Assembly: GCA_964035015.1 (NCBI GenBank)
Contig: OZ036005.1
Location: 1,099,178 to 1,163,177 of the forward strand
Reading direction: 5' to 3'
DNA length: 64,000 nucleotides
Source of the DNA: Corallium rubrum
Lineage: Eukaryota > Cnidaria > Anthozoa > Scleralcyonacea > Coralliidae
Shown: positions 31,919 to 43,168 of the stretch, one piece after another
Layout: each line of letters begins with the position of its first letter
How positions within the stretch are numbered: the first letter of the stretch is position 1
The notes under the pieces: generated by a model
The model's input: the letters and a program-made list of their open reading frames with translations, nothing else
Told to the model about the DNA's origin: nothing
Database searches by the model: none
Position numbers and translations under genes: made by a program

Positions 31919-32183
31919 GTATGAACGGAGAATGTTTTAGCTGGAATATTCCTTCCTCCGCCTCGTCCTCTGTCCGGTCTTCTTCTTAAAATGTGCTGTT
32001 AATTTATGTATTCACGAGTCTTAGACGAGTAATTACTTTTTATATTTACTTCTTAATGTTTTTCATATTAATTTTGTATTTTTGGGATCCCGTGTAGATG
32101 GAGCCACAAGCTCTGTGGGAACTTCCCTGCCATTTTTGGCAAAGCTTGACAGCTTGTAAACAAATAAATAAAATAAATAAATT
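31919..32183 (+). mobile_element. Non-LTR retrotransposon 3' end, 5'-truncated
   Basis: A 3'-UTR-like segment with gtagatggagccacaagctc and a short hairpin (gccatttttggc), ending in an aaataaataaaataaataaa tail. No reverse-transcriptase ORF remains. The LINE clade is not assignable. Confidence 0.5.
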
Positions 32184-32377
32184 AGCGCTCGTGAACTCAT
32201 TTTCATGTGGGAAATTCAAACGAATTTTTACTTTAGAACGAGATCGTAAGGGCTAATTTATATGCACATAAAATAATTCTAATTCGGCGGCCATTTTGGA
32301 ATATTTTGGAGTAAGGTCTATGGTGTGAACGTGGCCAAAGTGTGCCGAAGCTATTTATAACAAACAGGTCATGCAGG

Positions 32378-32482
32378 ATTAGAGAATGGTCACGTGTGCC
32401 CTATGGGGGATAGGTCTTCTATCTAATTCGAGGGACTCTATATCCCAGGCCATAGAGCACGAGTGACCATTCTCTAACCGTC
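32378..32482. mobile_element. Small palindrome
   Basis: Arms ttagagaatggtcacgtgtg and gagtgaccattctctaa, with ccctatggg/ccatagag inside. Confidence 0.55.
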
Positions 32483-32867
32483 TTAGAGAATGGTTGCAAC
32501 CGCGAAGAAGTTTCTATTTTAACTACAAATGTGTTTTTTTTACGTCCAGCACGTTTACCAGAGAATTTACTCCATATAGACTACAGTAGTGACTCTATTG
32601 AATTCATTAAGGACTATATAGAGAGAGAGAGTTCACTGTGCTATGACAAAAGAAAACAAAAGATCTTTGCAGTGGACTCTATATAGAGCTCACTAGTATG
32701 TCTAATCTTGATGAATCAAAACACCATGCATGGAATATAGAGGGTTGAAATACTCGATCGGGATTGGCTGAGTGGGTGCAACCATAGTTCATAGAAAATA
32801 TACATGGTTTGGAAACCCAGCAAACTTCAAAGCGGTTAAAAATCAAGCCATGATTCATGTTGATGAA

Positions 32868-33302
32868 ACAATTCGGAAAAAGAATAAAACTAAGTGTTAT
32901 GCATAGTGAAACAGTCTGACAATCAAAAATTGTTACCAAATAAATAGCAACAGTTGTTGCTATGGCAACAATGACGTTTTAAAATGACTGCCAATTCCCC
33001 TTCAAACTAATTTAATTCGGAAAAAAACTGTGGTGACCCCCAATTTTTTTTCATAAAAACTTTTCTTGAAGTATGAGTAATCAATTGGCCGATTTAAAAA
33101 AAATTCTGTTGAACGAATTTTTTTAAAATTAACAAACGTGATTTTTCAGGAAAAAAAATTATTCGTTCTACAGAATTTTTTTAAAATTGGTCAATTGATT
33201 ACTGATACTTCAAGAAAAGTTTTAATAAAAGTTTTGATTGTCAGACTGTTTAACTATGCATAACATTTAGTTTTATTCTTTTCCCGAATTGTTTAATCAC
33301 GT
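32868..33302. mobile_element. Palindromic element with two nested arm pairs
   Basis: Outer arms (gaaacaattcggaaaaagaa, tatgcatagtgaaacagtct) face ttttgattgtcagactgttt and cccgaattgtttaatc. Inner arms aaaacttttcttgaagtatg and tacttcaagaaaagtttt. It ends 56 bp before the segmental array. Confidence 0.65.
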
Positions 33303-33671
33303 GTTGTGGACTCTCAAACTTGTATTTTCCATTTTTCAAGAAACTGTATGGAGCCACCTTAACATGCTGCTGCACTTCACGTTTTAACATGCATCTAAAT
33401 CACAAATCGCCGACGATCGGCGACATATGAGAACCAAGCTTAAGAGCTTTAGTTTGATGTTTTCTGTCAGTGCTGTTGCACTGTTTATATTTTTGTAAAC
33501 TTTCTCTTTTTTTGTTTTTTTCTTCTTCTTTGTTTTCCGTTTCACTCTGCCGTAAGAGTTAGAGCTAGATATAATTAAGTTGGGGTTACAAGACAACGTT
33601 TTAGGGTTGGTTGGGATAGGATTTTGTTAAACAATTGAGTACTGTATACGTAGTGTTTTGGATAATATCAA

Positions 33672-33876
33672 AGCGAAAAGGTAGTGAACTGTCGAGATTC
33701 TGACGTTTCAAGCGGAGCCCTGCATCAGAGTTTACATGTACTAAAGAAAACTGATAAAGGATTCCGCTCGAACTAACATCAGTTATTCCTTACTGTCATA
33801 AAGGACTCACTCTGAGCAAAACATCAATATTTCGTTTTTACAAATCTCGTCAACTTGCCATCTTTTTCGCTTTGTT
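33672..33876. mobile_element. Palindromic MITE, CAAAGCGAAAAGGT arms (unit 1)
   Basis: Arms caaagcgaaaaggtagtgaa and ccatctttttcgctttg, with core tctgacgtttcaagcggagc. Repeated in units 2-4 at about 43397, 52796 and 62261. Same family as 18495 and 22372. Confidence 0.7.
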
Positions 33877-34892
33877 AAGCCTCTTTTCCAGTCATTGCTG
33901 AAACTGGCTGTTTGGCTGGCAGCCCACCAAAAGTACATGCATATAATCAAAAAGAAGTCAGAGTGAAAAAACAAGCACTATGAGTTAGTTTTAATTAGAT
34001 GTAAGTACTCACGATGAGCTGCCAGTCAGGCCACATTTACACTATTACGGTATGGTGGTGGTCCGGATTGGGTGAGCGTTCCGTCGCAAAAAAATCGTCT
34101 GTTTACACTATGACGGTACGGTAAAGCAAACCACTCTTACACTTTGTTGTGTTTACACAACAAAGAAACGTCGGAATTTTTACTTTTTGTATAGGTAATA
34201 GCATGGTTTCGAGTGCAATTTGGAAAAAACATGCACGAGTGAGTTTTTCAAAGACTATCAAAATTGCACGAGTCCGAAGGGCGAGAGCTATTTGAGGTCT
34301 TTGAAAAACTCACGAGTGCGTGTTTTTTCAAAATTGCACTCGAAACCATGCTATTACTTATTAATAATATACATGAAAATGTTAGACAAAATGTTCTTCC
34401 AGCTACGAAGTTTCATACCACTCATTGCTCCACTTCTCGAAGCTTCAATGGTTGAAAACTGCTTCATTTTGTTCACTAAATACGTCAAACGTTTTACTCA
34501 TAGCATCTATACCTCTTCTAGTCTTCTTGCAGGGACTTTTATGACAATGTTAAAGCAAAATTCACTCTGTATTTCATCGAAATGTTCTTCGAACAACTTT
34601 ATGTTTTGGTCGCCATGTTGGATTGGTCGTGAAGGAAAAACCATCCTTCAAAATCCACATAGGCATTTCATTGGCTTTCCGGTAGTTTCCGGTTGTTTAT
34701 TAACCAATCAGAATGCTTAATACTCTTGAAATTTGCACTGTATTTCATTTTTCTGCACTGTATTACATTGAAATTGCATTCCTCTCGACCAATCAGGATG
34801 CAGTAATTTTGTCATGTATATTATTACAAGACTTACCATACCCATAATAGTGTAAACGGGACCTCAGCCATGACTGGAAGAGGCTTTATAGG
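33877..34892. mobile_element. Element with TTAAGCCTCTTTTCCAGTCAT termini, carrying a nested insertion
   Basis: Left end taagcctcttttccagtcat, right end atgactggaagaggcttta. Inverted subterminal cacatttacactattacggt and ataatagtgtaaacgggacc. In unit 1 it contains the extra 34180-34840 segment; in units 2-4 it is ~425 bp or carries other insertions. Confidence 0.6.
34180..34840. mobile_element. Unit-1-specific insertion with palindromic head
   Basis: Absent from the matching place in units 2-4. It starts with a near-perfect palindrome (34195-34357; arms gtaatagcatggtttcgagt and its complement). It has a 166-codon plus-strand frame (34220-34720) with no recognisable domain, part of which is the palindrome itself, so I do not call a gene. 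Confidence 0.55.
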
Positions 34893-34969
34893 TTCTGCTA
34901 GTCTGCTTTGCAGAGATCTCTTCGGCTCCAACACAAGGAATAGCAAGTTTATAATATAGTGTAATAAAA

Positions 34970-35160
34970 ATAGCGTGCTGCGTAGGCAGTGTAGAAACAA
35001 CAACCGAAATATAGTAAGGTTAGATATACTGCCGAAACAGAGAACGTAGGAGTCTAACGTTTTGAGCGAAGGCCCCTGACGAAGGGCCTTTGCTCGAAAT
35101 GTTAGACTCCTACGTTCTGTTTCGGCAGTATATCTATCCTTACTATATTTCGATTATAAT
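34970..35160. mobile_element. Palindromic MITE, AAATATAGTAAGGTTAG family (unit 1)
   Basis: Arms aaatatagtaaggttagata and tatctatccttactatattt. Counterparts in units 2-4 at about 44100-44290, 53525-53690 and 63130-63270. Confidence 0.75.
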
Positions 35161-35454
35161 AGAGGGCCTTTAGGTTATATAGGCAATGTAGAAAACTAGA
35201 AATACAAGTCGAAAATGTTTAAACTGCATGAACTGAAATACTCATTAAGGAGGACTAATGTTTTGAGGGTATAGGTCCTTCGTCAAAGAGAAATGTGTAC
35301 TGAAAATTTTTAAAATTTCACTACTCGCTCTGATGAAGGATCTTCGCTCGAAACGGTTAGTGAGTATGCCCCGACTGTTTGAACAAGAAGTAGACATCAA
35401 TCTGAAAATGTCGGCAATTGTCGTCTATCTTGAAAATGCGTTGAATTTTATCAT

Positions 35455-36445
35455 GGGTGCCGCCATCTTGAATGATGACGTCAAATGATTGCAACTAAAG
35501 AGCAGCATGACTACCAGATCTGGTTGTTGGAAACTATTATATTTCGATGACGTCAGACTGACTTTTTGTCATAATATGAAGAATAATGGTCTTTTGATTT
35601 AAAGCTGATCTAGGGTTATAGTTAAACTGGAGGGTTAAGTTCAGGGTTAGTATTTACACAATGATACTGTGATTTCTTCCCTTGTTCTTTTCGTGTTTTC
35701 TTTAACCCTTTTTTTTGCAGTGTAGATTTGTGCCTCATTCTAGCTCCTTAGTGCTGTGCAAACTCCGGTTTCTCAGCTCCGGCTGCTTTACAGCTCAAAT
35801 ATCCAGCTCCGAATTCTTTGATACATTGGTTCACAACTGGGGATAAAGTCCAACCGGATATTATTCGGCTCAACTTTGTCCCCAGGGTCTTTTCCCGGTG
35901 AAAGCTGCGAAACTGTCAAGCGACTCAAGCAAACGCAATGCGACAACTAGCAATGTCAGGACTGATGAAAACTTTATAGAACCGAATAAAGTTACACTAC
36001 TACAAATAATAAAATACAAAGTATAAATTGCCAAGGGTTTTTAAAACTTTTTATAATTAAATTCTGGAAGGAGTGCGCAACGCTTCTTTGAGACGATTCC
36101 CTGTCAACGAAGGCTCGTTCAGAAGTAACAGAGGACGGTGGATAAAAAGTGAATGTGAATCTAATACTTTTCAATACTCAAGAGTAACACTAGGGCTGTG
36201 CAAGGAACTAGAGAATAAAGCACAAATCTACACTGCAAAATGTTTTAGGGGAAAATGTATATTTTTATATGTAGCTTTTTCCTATCAAGTCAAATTTCGA
36301 TGTTCCACTTCTGTTTTAGATAAATTTAAAAAAACCTAAACATTAAAACAATCAGATCTAGCAGTCACTGACAGTAATGCTACTATTTAGTTTAACGTCA
36401 TAGACGTCATTATTCAAGATGGCGGCACTCATTGGTAAAATTATC
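35455..36445. mobile_element. ~1-kb inverted-repeat element (unit 1)
   Basis: Outer arms gtgccgccatcttgaatgat and attcaagatggcggcactca; inner arms gcagtgtagatttgtgcctc and cacaaatctacactgc. Counterparts at about 44630-45320 and 54085-54800. The unit-1 centre (about 35750-36100) differs from the other units. Confidence 0.6.
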
Positions 36446-36598
36446 TTTTACCATGTACATAATCTTTTGGAAAAGTAAATTATTTTTAAATTTCTTACAA
36501 GACATTTTCAAAATAGACAACATTGACAATATTTTGATGTCAACTTGTTCAAATAGTTGGAGATCCCTTTTTGTGTGTAATGTGTTCAGCGGTATTGC

Positions 36599-39500
36599 TC
36601 AGTAAAATACTTCTATTTCAGTTGGAATAAAGTTGTAACTTCCAGCCAGAAGAGATTTGGTTTGTGCAGTATTGTATTGGTATCCTGGGGGTGGTTGATA
36701 CGAGGCGCCAAGGTCGGAGCGGGACGAATCTCGCTTGAGATTGACATTACCACCGATGACTAGATCAAAACCACTACCGATGATTAGATCAAAACCATAA
36801 CCAAAGACTGGTCCCCAGCCAGGACCAGTGCAGATTGCATATTGCTTGTTGTGAATATTGGATTTAAATGCAGGTATGTTATCTTTATTTTTTAGCGAGA
36901 ACAAAAATGAGGAGTTGGACTGTTTCCATTCTTGACCTGAAATAAAATATAAAACATTTACTCCATGGGTTCATCGTATTGGATTTACTTTGTCATTGAC
37001 TTTAAAACGCATTTTTAAACTAATACAATTAAAATTTTTAAAACATTCTGCCATTGAATTAATCTTTTAGCAGAACACTATATCTACATTTTTTATATAA
37101 AATACATAAATATAGAAGGACGTTCAACTTCTAAATTAAGATTTTATTCTCATAAATTTTGTTCATATCCAGTATAACTGTATTGAATAAAAAAATCCAA
37201 AATTTCATTTATTTCACTTCTTGAAATTATTTAATTATTTCAGTTTGTTGTTAAATTATTTTATCCAAGGTGGCCTGGATAGCTGAGGTATTATGACTAG
37301 AGCTGCTCCCATCGGTTCATTTTTGTAATCGATTAATCGTTGTCACTTGTCAACAATCGATTAATCGTATTGATTCATAAATTAAATACGACATGTCCAT
37401 GGTGGTTTGTCCATTCAAAGGAAGGGGGTCCTTTTATAAAGTTTTTACTAAATTTGTGGGGATCGCCTCCCTTGTTGTCGCCTAACAATTCAGTCACTAT
37501 TCACGTTTCAAATCACTGTTTAATCACGGTTATAGATTGCGCACTTTCTCGCACTCTCACAGTTCACACAAGAGACACAAGAGTTTAGGCATAATTGGTT
37601 TAACTAAGGTGTGTTCATAATCAGTCATTACTTATCTGTTTAACAAAACAAGATTAAATCATTCCAGCATCATGCTGTGCAGGGTTGTTATAGATGATCT
37701 GATTATTGTTAAGTATAATCGATTGTGGAAAAAAGTGAAAAAATAATCAATTAATCAATTAATCGGGAGCAGCTCTAATTAGGACTTGGGTTCAGTTGTG
37801 CAGACTAACTCCAGAGACAAAATGATGATAAAGATTATTTAATATATACATGTTTATAAAATAGGTGTAGTTTTAATAACTTTAATTCAGAGCTCTGGGG
37901 TATTAGGGCTTGTGTGCTTGGGTGCAGCTTATGCAGACTAACTCCAGAGAAAATGATAATAAAGATTATTTATATACACTGTATGTGTTTTATAATATGG
38001 TGTTGAAACATTTTTGAACACTTTTGAAGTTAAGAATTTTACCTTCCCAGTTCTGGTCTGTATATCCACCAAAAACATTATCCCCAACTTTCACTAAAGT
38101 TACTGTGGGCCCCTTATTGTCACAGCATCTGTGAAAATCTTGTGCCATCCATCCATCTCTGCTAGCTCGATAACAAAGACGCCATTGAAATTGATCCAAC
38201 CATTCTACCATTTGTTTGCCATATTCAAAATGACCATTCAAAATAATTGAGGTATTACATAATTCATAAGGAACTGCTGCAGGACAACATACTAGATAAG
38301 AAAGTAAATTACATATATGATTAACTCATTCCTGTCTGAGCTAGCCAAAAACAGCTCCTTTGTTTTATTCTGTCTGACGTGCCAGATGATTTTACTTGTC
38401 TAAAGGAGAACCCTCAGACATCCTAAAGATACCTGGGTATGAGGTACAGTGTAGTTGCTGAATGGGAGAGGAGGGTGTTGCACCATTGCTCCTTTTGTGC
38501 TCCCGTTTTAACCCTTTACCGGGCATGGTTGCCCTTGGCAACTTATTACTTTTACTCTGACCAACACCAGATGATTTTACTCATCAAATGGAGACTCAGG
38601 CCTGTTTAAACGGATCCAACATCATCCAACAATGTTGAATGCAACATGTTGGATTCGTTTGAACACCATGTTGGATAATGTTTCATGATGTTGGACATTG
38701 TTGCATCAAGTTTGATTCCGTTCAAACTTTTCATCCAACATCGTCCAACATTTGATGGAAAACGAGTTCATCGACATCATTTCCATGGAGATTTGAGTCA
38801 TTTTCAAGACAGGCATCGCAAAAATGTAAAAACATGATTGTACTGCTCTCAAACATAACGACTTAAAACAAAGACAAAACTCACTCGATATTCATTACTT
38901 TCAAAAAGCTTTATTTAGACGATTGATGTTAAAATACTGCAATATTTTTAACATAAATAGGAACCTTTGACAGCCAAGCTTCTCACTGAAGTCAGCTATC
39001 TTGAAATCTCCATAGTAACTTTATAATTAATTATAATTACTGTACCAAAAAACTGACCAATCAGCGAAGGATTATAGGTAAACTCCAATCCCTTGATCAG
39101 CTTCGATTTTAATTAATAGCACTTTTGTTGGATGTTGTTGCATCCGTTTGAACATGTTGGCCCACATGGTCCAACAATGGACCAACAATGGTCCAACATT
39201 GTTGGACCAACAATGTTGGACAATTGCTGGATCCATTTAAACAGGCCTTTAAATCACACGTTGGTTTGAAGCAGAGGCAGCATTATGAGTTCAATTATTT
39301 CTTTACTTCTCTTTACTCCTTTCCTTATACTTTACTTCGTTCCTTTACTTATTAACATTTACAATGGGCAGGGTATGTATGTCTCCATGTAACCACAACT
39401 TAGAACCAGCAAATTATATTCATAAGCAAGCAGAGGTTCTCCTAGTGAACCAGTGTCATATAAACAGGCCCTAAGTTAATTCTTTAAAATGTTTGCATGG

Positions 39501-41696
39501 TGACAAGTTGGAAAAGAAGTGATTAGTTGTTTAGTTAATAATATGATGTAAGCCAACACAATTGGCTTTTGCTGTGATGAAGGCCTCGGTGAACAGGTCA
39601 CTTATCTCAGCAATAAACATGGTCTCACCACAAATTCTCACTTCTTTTATGTAGACCCTAAGTTACCATACCACTCATCCTAGGCCTTCTTATAAATTAT
39701 AGCTCCCATCAAAGCCAATGTCTTGAACACAGTTTACAGGCTACATACATGATAAGTGATTATATACTAAAAAGTCTGGAGAAATGATTTGAGAGGCACA
39801 GAGCTAAAGGACAGTGTGCACCCTAGCTGTTGATTAGTGTCAAAAATATTACGTCAAAATTAATGTCATTTCCAGTGAGTGAACAAACAAATCCACAGGT
39901 GGAATATAAAGCATGTTCTATAGCTAGAGTTTTACTGGATGCAACAATGACTGTCATTGGTTGGTTTGTGGTACAGAACAGAGCCAGGTGAAATGTTTTG
40001 GTATTAAGTCTTAGCATTTGTCTTTTGTGTACTTTCCCTTGATAAACGTCGAAATTATTCAGCGAAACTCAGGCTACAGTATATAACAAAACACTTAATG
40101 TCTGCTCCCTTGGGAAACAGTTAGTTTTGTTTTCCCCTTGTCGAGGGAAACATCGAGATTCGAGGGAAAACAAAACAAACTGTTTCCCTCTTAAAGAGTC
40201 TGCTTTTCTAGCCTGCAGACTGTCTGAATTTGATGAAATATAATTGTATAATGCAGTATAATGCAACTAGTCAGGGTATTGCAATTGCAGGTGTGCATCT
40301 TTACATCATCGCCGCCATGTTGGTTGACGTTTTCAAAAGATTTTCATCATCTGCATTATAATATCATCCAACATAGCAAAAATATCTTTGTCCTTCGAAT
40401 CTCAAGGGATTGGTTGCACACCACCTATAGACTATGAATATAGCCCTAGAGAAAATACCTCAGACCTAAATGTGAACGTTATACCTAGGTTTGCATCAAC
40501 TACTGCATGTACGTGATGTACCATCTACCTTTAGTTAATTGTTATTTTTTTAGTTATATAATCTTACCAACTTTTCCCAGTTTATCCAACAACGTCGTAA
40601 CATCATTGTCGTTGATTGGGGTGCTTTGATATTCAATGTTGCCATCATGAACAGGTTTCATACTCCATGGTCGCTCTTGTTTCATTCGTTCTACATTCTC
40701 TTCAATCATCTTTTGCGACGAAAGAATTTCTTCATCGTTGCCTTTCTCAAGAAGGTTCTTGGCTAGATTGAAAGAACCTTTTACTTTATCCACGTGACGT
40801 TTCACTTCGGTTTCTTGTTCAACAAGTGGTTCGTGAGTTTCTTTGTATTTCATGTCCACTTCATTCATCATCAGTTTGGCTTTCTCTTCCAGCTTATGGG
40901 TAAAGATTTTTAAAACTTCTTCTTTCTGCCGAGTGATGTCTTTCTTTGCTTTCTTTGCATTGTCTTCCAGAGACTGTTTGGCATTTGATATCAACTCTAA
41001 TGTGTCGTTGCCTTCCTTCAGACTTTGTTCTAAGATTGTACATCGCGATGCTAATACTTCTCTTTGCTTCTCAGCTACTTCTACTAGTGGCAAACATAAA
41101 TGATCTGGACGTACATGTTGAAAATCCATGCAATATCTGCAGACGAGTTCTTTACATGTTTCGCAATAGAACTTAAGGGTCTTGTTCTCATGTTTCTTGC
41201 AGTGTAGTTTTGCTCTGATCTTTGCTTGGTTCTCAGGTTGACCCAACTCGTTTATTGATAACACAGTGTGTTTCTTGTTGCCTAGCCAGGTTTCGTGAGA
41301 CACGAGGCATTTTTCACACACGAACACCTCACAGGTTGTGCATCGACAAACGGCTGGCTCTTGACAAACAGAACATTTATTAGAAACCGTTGCTCGTCGT
41401 TGAATCGCCATGACATCCAACATATTTCGGATAAAATGACTGCTCGCCATTCCTGCTACTTCATCTTTTGGTTTCAGATTAAATTCTGACCGACATGTTG
41501 GACAGTTGAATACTTCAATCTCTTTACCAGCTGCTTCCTCACGATGGCGTTTTACAAACTTCTCTAAACAGACTTCGCAAAAAGAATGAAAACAAGGCAA
41601 TGTTCGAGGTTCGTTCAAAGTTTCTAAGCAAATTGTACATGTCAGTAAGGATTCTAGTTCATCAACTGGAACGGCGACGGTTGGAGAAGTAGCCAT
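36599..41696 (-). CDS. TRIM-TLDc protein, copy A, intact
   Basis: Predicted RING E3 ubiquitin ligase fused to a TLDc domain, 566 aa in three exons: 40568-41696, 38043-38276, 36599-36936 (stop TGA), with good splice sites and phase-1 joins. The ATG at 41694-41696 has a strong context (ACAATGG). RING C3HC4: C20, C23, C35, H37, C40, C43, C65, C68. B-box 1 at about 108-145, B-box 2 at about 164-201 (C166, H169, C178, C181, C186, C189, H194, H199), then a coiled coil to about 345. TLDc follows: exon 2 has ILNGHFEYGKQMVEWLDQFQ and CYRASRDGWMAQDFH; exon 3 has SSFLFSLKNK and ends LLAGSYNFIPTEIEVFY, as TLDc domains do. A 9-residue tandem duplication (GFDLIIGSGFDLVIGG) sets copy A apart. Role by family: ubiquitin transfer; TLDc is linked to oxidative stress resistance and V-ATPase binding. 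Substrate unknown. Confidence 0.93.
37299..37778. mobile_element. hAT-type MITE in TRIM-TLDc intron 2 (unit 1)
   Basis: Ends agagctgctcccat and gggagcagctct with many aatcgattaatcg motifs. The flanking 8-mer is TTATGACT at the left (one change) and TTAGGACT at the right. Units 2 and 3 keep perfect TTAGGACT duplications. Confidence 0.75.
38321..38580. mobile_element. Fragment of the 802-967 MITE family (intron 1, unit 1)
   Basis: ttaactcattcctgtctgag, gccaaaaacagctcc, ccagatgattttacttgtc. Repeated in units 2 (47519) and 3 (56996). Confidence 0.5.
38598..39249. mobile_element. MITE with AGGCCTGTTTAAACGGATCCA termini (intron 1, unit 1)
   Basis: Ends aggcctgtttaaacggatcc and ggatccatttaaacaggcct. 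Subterminal direct and inverted ccaacaatgttgga repeats are clustered at both ends. Confidence 0.8.
40020..40210. mobile_element. Diverged MITE, ACACTTAATGTCTGCTC family (intron 1, unit 1)
   Basis: aacacttaatgtctgctccc, aaacagttagttttgttttc, then ctgtttccctcttaaagagt. Better copies at 49578-49730 and 59055-59207. Confidence 0.55.
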
Positions 41697-41787
41697 TGTA
41701 GACAACGTTTTCTTCAAAAAGTGTTGTAGTTTCTTGTAAACTTAATCAGCAAACGAAACTGTTCGACTCAGTTCAGGTCTTGGAAAT

Positions 41788-41804
41788 CTTTCTTTCGGTT
41801 TCAC
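41788..41804 (-). promoter_or_regulatory. ISRE/IRF-like site upstream of copy A
   Basis: The minus strand reads GTGAAACCGAAAGAAAG, matching the GAAANNGAAA core bound by interferon regulatory factors, about 92-108 bp upstream of the ATG. A CCAAT motif (41875-41879, minus strand) lies further upstream. Both are kept in copies B and C. Function is inferred from motif and position only; the transcription start is unknown. Confidence 0.45.
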
Positions 41805-41899
41805 AATAGTCAATTCTCAGTAAATGGTAATATGATTCCTTATTTCATGGTAAACTATGTAATATCCTGCTGTGATTGGTTTTCTATTTTTCCGGTCTA

Positions 41900-42980
41900 T
41901 ATTTCCATATTCTTATAATATTAGCATGCAATTATTTCATTGGAGGAGCCGCCCTGGCTTGCACCACCAGTACGCGCGTTTAAGCAATCCCCTAGCAACG
42001 TGATCAAGTAGAAAAGCTTTGATTTTTCCCAATCTAATGTGCAAAGCAAGGCGATATATAACATACTTGTCAGTGTTCGTCCTCCGATGTTTAAGTACAG
42101 GCAAACTGGTTAAAAAACCCCCTCGTATTTTCAACCTGCTGTTCTACAGTATTTAAAGCGATTGGCATACACCCGAGTAGCGTTCTGTGCCTACGACGCA
42201 GATAGCTTTGTTTTTGCAGCTGAAAATCTTTTTACAATATTATTTTTACGCAATTTCTTCTAATCTTTTGCTGCGGCAGACTTTCGCCTTTGTAATCATA
42301 ATGGTTTTTGTTTGAAGTAATATATCCAACAACAAGAGTAGACAGTGTTCTTCTTCCGATTTCTAAATACGACCAATCACTTATAATTCAAGCACATTTA
42401 AAACTAAAAACCATTTCAATGACATCGCTATAGTTTTTATTTAAGTTATTTAGCGACATGCAATGCAGCACGGTTCATGATTTAATAGTCTTATAATAAT
42501 TCTTGTTTTCTAATATTTTTACAGTAAATTACAAAAAGTGCATCACTAAGACATTTTGTCCATAATCATGTGAGTAAATTACGTGTTCTTCAAATTACTA
42601 TATAGCTAATCACATTAAAAGTTCTCATTCTGTATTTATGAACTTCTACATTTTCTAATCTTGTCTTTACACTGCTAAATAACTAAGTATGTTTAGCTAG
42701 TGACAGGTGATATTTTACTTTAAACATATAAGACAACAAAATCTACCTAATTTTTGAACTTTATAAAAGAAACACAAACGTGTTCAAGCCGTTAAAATGT
42801 TCTTTAACTTTGTATAACGATATAATAAATTGAAAAAAAAAGTCTCTCAACAGAATTCAGTTAAAATCAAAACATTTTCTAAGAGGATTCTGGCTGGAAT
42901 CGCGTCTTCTGTTCACGATTTCTCCCATTCTAAGTTATTTTTTCAATTGGTGCTCTCTTTCGAAATTTCTAGATCCTCTC
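41900..42980. other. Unit 1 distal 5' flank, no gene seen
   Basis: AT-rich sequence shared almost unchanged with unit 2 (51345-52380) and unit 3 (60820-61848). No ORF with recognisable domains on either strand. Confidence 0.5.
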
Positions 42981-42982
42981 CT

Positions 42983-43168
42983 AAAGCCTGGTTCTCATAT
43001 GTCGCGGATGGTCGCCCACCCATGATTTAGATGCATGTTAAGTAAAAGAATAAAAGCACTGCTTTTCTGCATTGTTCTTTATTACTTAACATGCTGCTGC
43101 ACTTCACGTTTTAACATGCATCTAAATCACAAATCGCCGACGATCGGCGACATATGAGAACCAAGCTT
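42983..43168. mobile_element. Palindromic MITE spanning the unit 1/2 junction
   Basis: Ends aagcctggttctcatatgtc and gacatatgagaaccaagctt; inner gatttagatgcatgttaa and ttaacatgcatctaaatc. The unit junction (43085/43086) lies inside it. Copies at 52382-52566 and 61849-62034. At the left edge of the array (33359-33445) only the right half exists. Confidence 0.8.

Larger units (their letters stand above)
33359..43085. repeat. Segmental tandem unit 1 (9727 bp)
   Basis: Begins at ttaacatgctgctgc; the same junction sequence starts units 2-4. It carries TRIM-TLDc copy A. Unlike units 2 and 3 it lacks the TA-MITE (empty site 37868-37869), the RING hairpin and the ~250-bp segment seen at 49215-49470. 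It has a private ~660-bp insertion at 34180-34840. Confidence 0.9.

Noticed and set aside
34220-34720. 166-codon ORF
   Set aside because: Begins inside a palindrome, lies in a unit-1-specific insertion, has no recognisable domain, signal or splice context, and is absent from the other units.
40843-41489. Plus-strand ORFs over TRIM-TLDc exon 1 (and the same in copies B and C)
   Set aside because: Antisense shadows of the RING/B-box/coiled-coil exon.
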